A stretch of 64,000 nt of DNA from NCBI RefSeq assembly GCF_000524195.1, contig NW_020170399.1, forward strand, positions 979,758-1,043,757, read 5' to 3'. The position numbers were made by a program, and so were the translations under genes. The DNA comes from Echinococcus granulosus (Eukaryota; Platyhelminthes; Cestoda; Cyclophyllidea; Taeniidae). The notes under the pieces were generated by a model that saw only the letters and a list, made by a program, of their open reading frames with translations, was not told the DNA's origin and did no database searches. Below, one piece after another: positions 39,901-51,060 of the stretch. Positions within the stretch are counted from its first letter, which is position 1; each line of letters begins with the position of its first letter.

Positions 39901-42900
39901 CACATACCCGAGTGGATTGATCTCGTCTTCGGCTATAAACAGACCGGTCGTTGGGGCGAACGTGCCGTCAATCTCTACCACCCATTCGTTAGTCGCTTTC
40001 TGTCTTCCTTATCCTTCATTTTTTAAAAATCCCTAAAATACCCGGCTATTACAGTTGAGAAACAATAATTGTAAAATTGTAACGCTATCACCTGTCAATT
40101 TTAAAGAACGTGTCCATACAGTAACGTGTTTTATGCATACCCAATCTTTGCCCGTTTTTGTTTTACACCGGCATACAGAGAAAAGCTCTTTTTTTCCTCA
40201 TACTCATGAAGACATATTTTGGGGCAATTGACGTCGACAACATTGAAGATCCATTGCGACGCGCTGCGGTGCAGTCGATGATCCGCAACTACGGTCAAGT
40301 CCCACGTCAACTATTTCCAAATCACCCTCATCCTCGAAGAACCATTCCCTTCATCACTGTCAACACCTCTGCAGACTCTCGCAGATACTCCGACTTCTTT
40401 GGCCTCTCCCGACTAATCCGGTACATTCTTTCGCGTCAGCAAGCGGCTTTGCTGCTCCGCAAAATGGAGAATCACAACGAGTTTCAAGCGTTGCAGTCAG
40501 TGTCCGAACCACCGATTGCCATGGTTAAGTCATTTTCAGCGGACGAGGAAGAGCCTTGGCCTGGTCCTGGGGTAAGTGTAGCTACCTCAATAGTGCCGCT
40601 CACCGCCGGCGCGCCTTTGGACACCGTGAAGGGACTGCGCTGGGGCAACTGGGCGGGCAGCCCTCTCCTGGAACCGGTGAGAAGGAACGACTGTTGAGAT
40701 TCATATTGTTTTCTCAGGGAAATAATAGGTCAGATGTGGACCAAATAGAAATTAGGGCTAGATGGCATAAATACACTGAGGCTTGTCAAGCGCATGAATC
40801 GTGTTCTTCAAATGGTTATTCTAACGTCTCATTGAAGTGGGAAAGTTTTCACAGACTCGGAAAACCCATCAAACCTTGCCATCGTAGTTATCTACTTTTG
40901 CCTTTAGATATCTGGCCGATTGTACAGCCTTTGATAAAGCGCCAGGTTGCAATGCTATTCGAGTACTCGGGGTCTTATAACTCGTCGGCTGGCGAGAAGC
41001 TTTTGGAAGAATGATACACCCAACTTATTTTAGAGGCACCAGTTAAATAATTTTGCAAGCTTATTACTTTTAATGAACTGATGGTTTAATTCTTCCCAAA
41101 ATCATAATCTTTGTCTCAACAGTGTCTCGTTGGTTGACTTAAGGTATTACCTTTTTTTTCAGCTTGGAATCAGCTGGTATGCCAATCTTCAAGGTGGTTC
41201 ACGATCCTACCGTCTCCGCAGTAGCTCTTCCGACCAACCTAATTCTCCCTGGACCATTTTAGTTACCGATTCCCTTGCCTCCCTGTTCCTCCTCCACCTT
41301 TCCTCCCATCTACTCTTACTCGTCAAAATTTCCCTTCTATCTGGAGTAATTAGGATAACTGCTAGGCGCTTCGCTGATGGGCTTGAGTTGTATTCTACTA
41401 CTATTCCGGTCCCGTTTGTGGAGCCGGTTTCAATTTTTATCGCTGTTCCTTCTGTTGATGGAAGGCCTCTATCTCGCGACGCTCAGATACATCTGCTTGT
41501 GGGAACCTCCTTTGGGGGTCTTTATGCACGAACCCTATCAGCCAAAGAGCTTATATGTGGATTTATGAGCAACGAGAACGACGAATGTCAGGTAAGAATC
41601 GTACTTATAATCGCTGTCACGTTTGACTGGTGTTTTATAAACAGTTCATGGGTGCACTTCTCACATTCTCCTCGCACACTTGCACGATTCACCTCCTTAA
41701 TCCTGCTTGTTTTGTATTCACTGACTCGTGACTAAGGAGGTTTTACTCCAAACATGACCAACCGCACTTGAGAACCTCAATTTTACACTTGTCTATGACT
41801 TTATTTATCAGGATAGTTTGGTCATGGCGAAGATACTGAAAACCACCTATTTCATAGTCCAGAGGTTGCCATATTAGGAGATACCTGTTTCATCTGTTTC
41901 AGCCATGCCAATACCGTTCGATTTCATCCGGAAATCTCTTCAACTTTGATAACTTTGTCGACGGCTACGTAAAGGTACGTGGAAGTCGAAGCAATCATAA
42001 AATGCGCCTTTCCTCCTCCCACGTGACCGTGGGTTGGCGATGCCTGATTGGTCACACGGGTGCCAGCATCAGTTGCGTTGACACCTGTGTTCAACATGGA
42101 CTGATTGCCAGCGCAGATGCGCGCGGTCGCGTGGCTGTCTGGGATTTGGCCTCTACGGCATTCATCGCCCTACTGGAAATGGACGAAAGCAGTGGTGTTT
42201 TTGAGGGGGTTTGTGGTCTAGCTTTCGATCAGAAGTTAGGTGACCTTTTGGTAGCTCGAGCCGGACCTACTGAACCTCACGGTAAATTTCGTTTACTCTG
42301 CATCTACTTAGTAGTAAAAATACAAGTAGTTGTTTATTCGCGCATCATGACTTTCCAGATACAAGAGAAAAATTCTTGGCTATTTATTTTTTGCGGATCA
42401 CCAAGCCCTATTAAATTTGCGTACAAACGGATGGGAACTAATGATTAATACATTATCCACACTTAACGGCTTCTTTTATTTGCCACTGTTTCGCCTTTTC
42501 ATTACAGAAATCTGGATCGGACTGTTCACGGCGGATTGTCGACAGAGCTGTAGCAGAATTCTCGATTTTCAAGCCGAGACAGGGTTTACGACCAGCACTG
42601 ATTCGCCCCTTCTCTGTAACTCTCAAGAGAACCTGCCCATCATATTTTCCCACCACCAGGGTTGTCAAGTGGGTTGCATTCTCATTGGCGGTCCAAGAGG
42701 CTGTCTTATTTGGCTCAGCAGCTGGACCCTCAATACCGTCTCAGTAATGCGGGTTAGTTGTGCATCAGCTAAATGGTGGAACTCAAGAAAACCATTTCGA
42801 ACTTTGCGATCAAAAATATAACCTGCTTACTCCCACATGGGTTCCAACGCTTACTGTGGGTGTGCCTAACTACCTTTTCCTCTCCTAGTTGGATCAGCCC

Positions 42901-43188
42901 TCACCATGCCCTATCGTCGCCCTGTTATTTGTTCCACCATCATCAACTCTTACCAAGCCCGCTGACCCCATTGCGCCTATTTTTCACCCCAAAAGGAGTA
43001 ATCAGGCTCACGCAGATGATGCACTGTTTATAGTCGATTTTGAAGGCTGGATGTATTTCTTAGAACCGGGTGCCAAGGCACCATCGCGACAACTCAGGAT
43101 TCGGTTGCCCTGCGGAAGCCTTCCAACACCGGGAACACATCAACATCAGGACAGTACCCCCCTTCATCTTCCAGAAATCTGGCTTTAA
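18951..43188 (+). CDS. LYST: LYST-type giant BEACH-WD40 protein
   Basis: About 42 exons, near 3,600 residues (human LYST 3,801). Well-phased blocks are 18951-19215, 19287-19668, 19741-20498, 20761-20998, 21730-21802, 24230 to about 24470, 25020-25083, 25778-25938, 25969-26337, 26968-27258, 27330-27551, 27615-27855, 28722-29023, 29532-29762, 30163-30405, 30483-30719, 31185-31497, 32071-32469, 32891-33180, 33740-34024, 34291-34503, 34572-34839, 34886-34972, 35040-35117, 35366-35493, 35674-35853, 36086-36385, 36648-36832, 36909-37054, to 37671, 37971-38168, 38287-38679, 38884-39166, 39476-39671, 39828-39987, 40212-40676, 41163-41591, 41903-42281, 42508-42752 and 42889-43188. N-terminal helical repeats come first, then a concanavalin-like region near 26-28 kb ([10 protein letters not shown]), a PH-BEACH region ([27 protein letters not shown]), the BEACH domain from 38.5 kb ([57 protein letters not shown]) and C-terminal WD repeats ([15 protein letters not shown]). 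DPRLF and [12 protein letters not shown] match LYST rather than neurobeachin. Known role: size and secretion of lysosome-related organelles. The frame is not closed at 24.48-24.71 and 37.33-37.50 kb. Confidence 0.9.
21803..24229 (-). other. Large LYST intron with unexplained antisense open frames
   Basis: This 2.4-kb intron follows a 73-nt LYST exon. On the minus strand two frames look protein-like. One (about 22711-22397) follows a good acceptor (TTTATTTACAG) and includes [18 protein letters not shown]. The other (about 22170-21983) includes [18 protein letters not shown] and [17 protein letters not shown], and ends at a strong donor GTAAGT. Further upstream (about 22870-22700) a frame with a hydrophobic stretch, [20 protein letters not shown], is interrupted by two adjacent TAG codons. 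This could be a nested antisense gene, a decayed copy of one, or chance. I do not recognise the product. Confidence 0.4.
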
Positions 43189-43499
43189 AGTCACAGAGGC
43201 ACTTGTCTTTCAGCACTCGAACGAACTCATTTGTAAACACTTAGCTGACCTGCATGACGATCTTGTAAATAAGCGTTACTTATTGCTACGAAGTACCAAC
43301 GGAGGGCAAATACCAAAGACAATTTCCCACAATTAAAAGTACATTTGCGCTTGAATAGTAACGCCACTCTAACTTTTTACTAGTTATGAAGAGCAAAAAA
43401 CTTGCTGCATAGTTCTTGGTATGCTAAGATAGTCAAAATAGTCCCCAAAACAAGAACAGCTGAGAAGCCCTGAGTTAAAAGTACGGCAGTGTGAAAGTC
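43189..43499. other. Convergent 3' region, LYST and SDR39U1
   Basis: The 311 bp between the two stop codons must hold both 3' ends. I see no further gene. The 3' UTRs may overlap. Confidence 0.6.
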
Positions 43500-45001
43500 T
43501 CAGTCGATGGGTACAGGTTGCGGTCGCCTGCCGTAGATGCTCTCCAATGCCAACTCTAGCGTGGGGAAGTTGAACTTGAAGCCGGCCGCCTGGGCTTTGG
43601 CGGGCAGCACACGCTGGCCCTCAAGGAGCAGTGGCGCACGTTCTTTCCCCATAATAGCGCGAATCACGAAGGCCGGTGTGGGAATGCACCCACCAATGGA
43701 GGGGACGCCCAGTGACTCACTGAGCGCACGCGAAAATGCACCCTGACGAACAGGGCATGGTGCAGTGCCGTTCACTGCTCCCGTAAGTTGTCGACCTGAA
43801 GTCATTCAGGCAGGTCATAGTAACGGATGAAAGAATCGATTGGAATCGCCTACTTAAAACGGCCGGACGGATCACGTTGGTTGTTTCGCTATCATGAATA
43901 ATTGAAAAAAGAGTGAACTTGCAGTTTGGGGGTGCTGTGTTGGCTTTGGTGTTTGGCAGTAGGGAGAGTGGTTATCATTTCGTAATCGTGGAAAAATCAT
44001 CATGACACACCTGCGGGATCCATGATCAAAAAGCAATAGAGGTTGACGAGATCGTCAATATGAATCCACGAGAGCCACTGCTGTCCACTGCCAATGGGGC
44101 CGCCTAAGCCAAGACGGTGAGCTGGATACATTTTTGAGAGAGCTCCTCCATCCTTTGAAAGAACGATACCTAGGAGAACAAATACAGGCACTTTTCAAAG
44201 AACATGCCTTCCAAAACTTGCAACCGAAATGTGTGCATTAAGCAGGATGAACGTCAACTTATACTTGAAAAGGTATAGAGCTTCTGCTGGGTTTGTGAAT
44301 GTTGGCCGTTATTTCTTGGAAGCAAGCATTACCCGTTCGGACGAAAACACGTTGAACACCTTCAAGCTGGGTTCCAGAACAAGCGGCCTCCCAATCGCGC
44401 ACGAGACGAGCCAGAAAACCGTAGTCGACACTGGGATCATCCTCAGTATAACAACGAGAAAGGTGGGGTTCGTAGAAACCTAAACTTGGTTTTATCATGA
44501 TTTAACCAGCAAATATGATAAACACACCGATAGCCGAGGCGTTTATGAATGTTTTCGTGGTCTTGGGAATACTTTTGACTAAAATCTGAGTGGTCTTTAC
44601 ACGACTTGAATAAACATCTTGTAGAAAACTTCTCATAGCACTAATAGCGAGGTGATAATTTGTATATTCTAATGAACCTGGGAATCAATAGTCTTGGGCT
44701 GACCTCGCCGATGTTGCTACCTGCAAGGTTGATGACAACATGGGTGTCTCCAGGTAAGCCGGAAGATTCCACCACTTTCTGTTGTGCTTTGAAAACAAAA
44801 TTTAGACATTTCATACCCAAGACAGGTCCCCACTGCGATTGGGATTACGAGAAATAATCCGAACATTTGCATTCTTCGACAAGAGTTTAGACGTTAAAGC
44901 CTTCCCAATGAGACCCGCACCACCGCCTGAATGATGTAATTCATGCAACATTAGAACTAAGATGTACCAATGACTACATTTAGTTTCGCCGAAGTTGACA
45001 T
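43500..45001 (-). CDS. SDR39U1: SDR39U1-type epimerase-family (atypical SDR) protein
   Basis: Seven exons close in phase: 45001-44968, 44926-44817, 44778-44721, 44677-44528, 44479-44333, 44169-44011 and 43795-43500, giving 317 residues (human about 293). The N-terminal Rossmann nucleotide-binding motif reads [11 protein letters not shown], where most members have GGTGFIG. Then come VVINLAG, INASAIGFYEP (the position of the usual TG..YY element), [37 protein letters not shown] and the C-terminal [20 protein letters not shown]. All are in the order of the YfcH/SDR39U1 family. Known: these bind NADP(H) but the substrate is unknown. Four introns are only 38 to 53 nt. The conserved NILNPLRRW-like part after NLAG is replaced by a divergent sequence. 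The gene lies head-to-head with VPS52. Confidence 0.93.
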
Positions 45002-45929
45002 CTAGAAAGTGCGACGTAAGGCTCAAAAACTGGCAGAAAAATGTTAGTTTCAACTAAAGCAAGCATGAAGGAAATCAAAATACTTAAAGGAACATTAGTA
45101 CTGGCAATACGAATGCTTAAGATTGTCAACACAAGGTGACCAAAGACAAAACACCCGGAAAAGGCTACTGGGGGGAGGAGGACTTCAACAAACCTACCAT
45201 TCGTTAGCAAACTTTAGTAGGGCGGGAGAAGAACCAATTAGAAAAACAAAAAATAGGGCCAAGCAAACGGAGAGCACATTAAAGTCTTGATGAATAGCCA
45301 ATCATGATGCACTGACGAAGGCTGGTGGTCATCCAGTCAAATAGAAAGTCAAAAAATTATCATGTCTTTGTTTCGAGTGGAATCACAAACAAAAATTGCA
45401 ATTTTGACAGCCCACCTAATTTAAATAAATTGTAGTGCAACCACTCTCCCAATCTTATCACCTTATAGAAAAGATAGAGAATAGCCTGGAACAAAGTTTA
45501 ATTCATTAAATTTATGCAAAGCAAGAATGGAAGACAAGGTTTAAACAAACGAGATTGTAAAATAACTACCGGATCTCCTAGAATTATTTAGTTATTCAAT
45601 TTTAGCAAAATTTTTAGGTGGCATTTTCTTTTGTTAGCAACCCTGACTTACTTTTAAGGGACAATGGATAGATCAGTAAGTCGATCTAAGATAAATTGAT
45701 TGCTTCCCCTCTCATTCATTCATTCATATCTGCGGGCACTTTCTTGAAGCCTTGTTTTTTATCAATAATCTATGCATACATGACTAGAAATCAAGTTAGG
45801 TTCTCGCATTTTAGACAGAAACATGCCATTTTCCACTTATAACTTGTTTTTTTTCACAGATCAACCGTTAGTCACGTAATTCAAAAACATCTTACACCCG
45901 ACAGGTGACCTTGCCACTGGCAGTACGGG
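45002..45929. promoter_or_regulatory. Divergent promoter region between SDR39U1 and VPS52
   Basis: This 928-bp A+T-rich stretch separates two outward-reading genes and should hold both promoters and 5' UTRs. No exon or RNA gene was seen. A short CATT direct repeat (cattcattc) is at about 45714-45726. Confidence 0.5.
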
Positions 45930-48900
45930 ATGGCGGACACTACGTTGTCGCTCTGTTGTAACGTTCCAAATGAAGTGTCGCGGTGCAGTAGCGGTGGTGA
46001 AATGGATGATATTGGGGCGTTAAGTGATGAAGTTTCCAACATCGTTCTTGAATCCGTACTTACTTTCATTGATCTTACATAGTTTTCCAGGATGTTGACC
46101 TCAGAATTTACTCAAAGCGTGTTGAGGAACAGCTGGAAAGCCTCGAATCTTCAGCCGTCGAGACCTGTGAGTTCGATTCTTTATTTTATTTTCAGATGTT
46201 CGGATGGGTCCCAGCGTAGTTGAACTACACAAGAAAATTTCGACTTGTTGCAAAACTTTAGAGGTACACTTGATTTTTTACCTAATTTTTAGCGCATGGA
46301 AACAATATTGGCAGATTTTCACCGAGACCTCGGTAACATTAGTTCGGATATACAAGATCTTCAAATACGGTCAATGAATATGCACCAAAGACTGCAAAAT
46401 CGACAGGTTGTTTTTGTGGAGTTATATTTTAAGTAGGATACCTATGAAGGATTACTCATTGTGACTCAATTAATTGTAAAATGCAGCTTTTAGGTTTGCG
46501 CCGAAATAGGCAACCATCATTTCTTCTTTACAAGGTATTTATCAATCAAGCTGTTGTTTTTAGGAGGATTCGTAGGGACTTTGCGGTTACTTCCTAATCA
46601 TCGCGTTAATTTAAGCTGTGTAACTTGAAGTATCATTGCTATTTCAGGCTGTTCGTGGTGAACTCAGTCAATTTTTATCAGATATGGTCATTCCGGATGC
46701 CCTTATTCAGTAAGTCGGACGTCCTACTTCCTACTTTCGCTTTACCCTCCTAAACATTTAGTTTCGTTACAGGCATATTCTTCTCACTCCAGTAACAGAG
46801 CAGGAATTCATCGAAAACTTGCACGAACTTGATCACAAGTTGAAAATGATAGCTGATCAAGGTGTATCGGAATATCCCGCCTGTCAAGATATTGGATCGT
46901 TATTAAAGAAATTAAAAACTAAGGTATGTTGCGCAGAAACGTGCTGTAGGCCCGTGTTTATTTCCTGAGATGAAATGAATAAGCTGTCAAACGCCTTTAT
47001 TTTAAGGCTGTCACTCGAATACGAGAGTTCCTTTTGGAAAAAATTAAGGTATTGCGCAAACCAATGGCAAATTATCAGGTTCCTCAGTCTCAACTTCTGC
47101 GCTTCAGGTAAATGCTTTAATGTTTTCGTCAAACTTTATTTTGATATTCCCTTATCCTTTTCTGTTAGGTATTTTTATGCATTTCTCCTGATCCACGAGA
47201 GAGAACTAGCAAGAGAGGTTCGAGGTAGTTATCTTTTTACAATGGAAAAGGTCTATTTCGCCTACTTCAAAACGTATGCATCCAAACTACTCAAACTTCA
47301 GGTAACTTGTCGTCCCGTCTGTGCTTGCCTAAAGCCTTGTTATTGAAAGCACTGTTAGGCCAAAATCGAGCTTCGACTTTTTTTTCTGCTTTATGTTTTG
47401 AGTCTACCATAATTAATGCATATCAAATATCTGTGTATCAGATACGTACATTCGTTGCTGACATTCACTCTACACTTTTCATCATTCCATCTCCTCTGCA
47501 CGCTCTGAGCTTAAGTCCCATCTACGTGCTTATTTTCATCATTGTTGGTTGGTTGTACGTATTTCTAACTAATGCGAACCGAATATCATTACCTCTGTGT
47601 AGTACCGTGGTAGACTTTTTTTCAGAAATCCTGCTTATTGATAGTGGCAATTTGATAAAATAATGCTCTTTCAGGCAGATAGTACTCTCGAGAAGGATGA
47701 TCTTGTAGGCAAAAAGTCCGATGAATTGAACAACTGGAATCAGAACTCTGGTCCATCAAGCGTCGTCAACGTTTTGCAGTCGTCTTCAGCTACCACAAAT
47801 CAGTCCACCTCTCGTCCGGGCCAGTTCGGTCTCGGTGGCCGAGCCGAACGATTACTAACCAAAGAGGGCCTCCAAGCCGCCATTCTTCTACCTCATGCAG
47901 CAGCAAAGAACGAATCCAAGGTCCTCTTTCCATCATTGATTTCCCTTCTACTTTTAGCATTGTGGACTCTAGCAATCTCTTATTTTTTTAGTATTTAATG
48001 GAGGAGGTGTACAGGTCGATCAATTATGCCCTTCTGGACACAGCTTGCCGGGAATACGTATTCCTTGGTGATTTTTTCCTGCATAGCTTTAGTTCCCCTG
48101 TTTCCAGCTCAAAGGCTTCACTCACAAGTGAACAGGCTGCTGCATCATTATTTGACAAGGTCTTCGGTCGAACACTCGGCACGTTGGAGACAAGCGTAAT
48201 GCCTACGCTAATTCAAGTTGGCCAATACGATCTCCTTGGAGTCTTGTTGAGTATTCAACTTACCCATTCAATGATTAGTTTAATGAGGGAGCGCGGAGTC
48301 CCCGTCCTTGATCGGTAGGTTTTGTGCGCTTGCGTATCACAATGAGGGTAACAAACTTTATACCCACGATTCATTATGCTAATTTTTGCGAAGCGTATTC
48401 CTTTTTATTTGTGGTCGTGACTTTTATTTCCGATTAAATATTCCTATTTTACTACAATTTATGCCTTTACTTTTTGTGTCTCTCATTAATGTCTTCGTCT
48501 TCATTTTCACTATCGATTCGGGTTGCAAAATATTTTAAAGTAATCCAGACGTACTCTTCAGTTCTCCTATCTGTCGATGCTGGGCACTGTAATGTATGGT
48601 GCTGACAATTCATGATAGACGCTTTTTTCGTATCTACTTTGGGTAATGCCCGTAGTTTAATTTGAGCCCTTTTCTCTCAGCTATTGGTTTAATCAATTGG
48701 ATGCAATGTGGAGTCGCGTGGTAGACCGCATGGAGGCGCACATCGCGTCTTTGCGAAGCCTAGACACTACTCAATTTGCTCACCTAGCCGCCCTTCATCT
48801 GCGTGCCCAACGAGGCGCCAGTATCAATGAGGCAGCCGCGGTAGCCAACCTCTCCCCTCGCGCCTATAGCCTCATTCGTCCCCACCCTGTGGCCCGTCGC

Positions 48901-50464
48901 TACGCCGAGTTGGCCGCCAGCCTACATACCATTGGGAGCGCGCTCTCGGTCTCTGGTAAGTTATCCACCTCTTGAAAATTACTGTTTTCCTTCACAGACT
49001 TTTAGTTGAAGTGTGTGAGGCTTTGTTTCCTGATCTAACTTTACTGATCGGTAAAGCCTACGCCAATTTAACACCGGTAGTTAGCTTTCCTGTTGAATTA
49101 GTGACTGCATTATCACTTCACGCAGGCGCATCGAAGGAGGGAGGTGAAACGGTGGGACAGGTGGAGGGACACAATTTAGATCCACGAGTTGTCCTTGCAC
49201 TGTCCAGAATGCACGCCGAGTTCGAGGCGGCTTGCTACCGCCTCGCCAAAGCGCTGCCCCGTAATCGTCTCCGACTTGTCTTCCTTATCAACAATTTTGA
49301 CCTCATCGTTAGTGTTCTCTCAGTGAGTAGCATTTTTGGTGGTGCGCTTTGCTTGGCTGGCGAATTTGCATTGTGGAAATTAGTAAAAAAAGCTTAACAC
49401 ATAAAACTTGTTCTCATATTTATCGGAATTTTCGTTGTTAATGTCGTTGTTCGGACCTTAAACTCCAATTCTGACCTTTGCGTCTTCACTTGTTCGTGCA
49501 ACTGTAGTTTGTTTAGTGATTGCTCTTCCTTCAGTGCAAAATACAAAACATTTAATTCAAGGATTACAGCAAAGTTTGAAAGGGTATGGTAATAGAGCAG
49601 GCATTAATATTAATTACAAAAATCCGCTATTGTAGGAGAAAGGAGCTGGCAACTCTCCGGAGGTCAATCGATGTCGGGAGGCAATTGGGATGCACACAAC
49701 AGCCTACATCGACCAGGCGCTTCTGCCTTACTTCGGCAGTATGATCAATTTCATCCAATTCGTGGAGAAACGGGGCCCCGACGAAACAGTCGATCAAAAT
49801 GAAGAGGGTGAAAAAGCATTTTTTTAACAGCCAATCCCACCTCACTTTTGTGTTACATTGGTAAAGTACACTTTAAAGTGAGTCGGTGTTTGGGCATCTG
49901 ACTGTTTTGGGGATATTAACTAACTCTGTACCACAGCAACCACATCAACTCGATATTTGCAATCCACGCGGCTTTTCATCCTATCAAAACACAATATATG
50001 TGCAGTTGACGCCCGCCCTTCTTTCATGTCTTGCAGGTAGGGTGACTCGCATTGTCAAAGGGTTTAACATTGACTGGAAAAACTCTATTGAGAAGATTAA
50101 CAGCGAAATTATGTTGGAATTCGCTAATTTCACCCTTGGAACTCAGATTTTTCATGTGCGTTGATAGTTTTTGCATTATTCAGCTTCTTTTTAGTTTAGA
50201 AAACCCCTTTTATAGTTTTATCCCTATGGTAAAGGTTGACGCTCTGCATCGATGCGATTCTTCTATAACCTCGCCAACTGAATATACTCACTGGTTCAAA
50301 AATTGTCTCTCTTGTAGGCTCTTCTTTCGCAACTCGTTCAAGTTTATCATCGTTTCCAAAGGGCTATGACCCTTCCACCATACAAATCGATGCCAGTGCG
50401 TAACCAGTTGGTTAGCATACATCAGATAATGAATGAGATCAAGGGATTTAAATCAAATTTCTGA
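45930..50464 (+). CDS. VPS52: VPS52, subunit of the GARP/EARP tethering complexes
   Basis: Fifteen exons agree in phase: 45930-46055, 46091-46166, 46196-46263, 46293-46406, 46648-46709, 46773-46923, 47007-47107, 47169-47301, 47675-47920, 47992-48314, 48681-48955, 49126-49322, 49636-49807, 50037-50155 and 50318-50464. The product is 769 residues (human 723). Family landmarks in order: VDLRIYSKRVEEQLES, a coiled-coil part, RMETILADFHRDL, RQAVRGELSQFL, AVTRIREFLLEKI, LRKPMANYQVPQSQLLRFR, YALLDTACREYVFL, VFLINNFD, and the C-terminal NQLVSIHQIMNEIK. Known role: with VPS51, 53 and 54 (GARP) or VPS50 (EARP), it tethers endosome-derived carriers at the trans-Golgi or recycling endosomes. Several introns are only 29 to 35 nt. 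The acceptor at 49126 is chosen because it matches the family length; an in-frame alternative is at 49006. Confidence 0.95.
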
Positions 50465-51060
50465 GTCTTTTTTTGAAATGTATGGCTGTGGAATGACTCC
50501 ACCCATTTGTACTCCACTGAAATGTACCCTACTTGCCCTTTGGTCTTCTTGTATCAGTGGTAGCATATTGTGCGGCTTCGCATCTGATTTTTGTACGTCT
50601 TTATGACTTCCGAAACTCAGTGTTATGCTCAAGTAGCCACGCCGCCTGATGGTAGACTCCCTAAATAATATCATTGATTAAACGTTTTAGCAAAAAAAGT
50701 CGGTCATATACTACTCAAGGCTATTCTATGAAAGCGCTGATTTTGGGCCTTAGAAGACGGTTTTCTAGGTATAGACTATGAACTACTGAACCTACACTTG
50801 AACGCAACAATTTTCTCAGTGGTGAGTGAAGGCACCGATTTATCCAAGGCAATAGGCTACAACGCAGTTCTTTGTTACCATCGTAAACAAGCAGATTAAA
50901 GACTGTGATACACTCAATCAGTTTGTTGAGATTTGAGGCTCGATAGGCTCTTAAATTTAATTTGGATATGAGGATCACAACAACTGGGTAAATAAATGAC
51001 AGCCTATGGTGAAGTAAATGGGTCGTAAAAGTATCTCGAGAAGGAGAGAATTATTATCTA
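50465..51060. other. Convergent 3' region, VPS52 and ABHD11
   Basis: The 596 bp between two opposing stop codons should contain both 3' UTRs. Short open frames here on the minus strand (50453-50674 and 50721-50978) have no recognisable domain and no support. Confidence 0.55.

Noticed and set aside
37971..41591. Neurobeachin or LRBA instead of LYST
   Set aside because: BEACH motifs such as NDPRLF-like [18 protein letters not shown] and [12 protein letters not shown] fit LYST better, as does the gene length.
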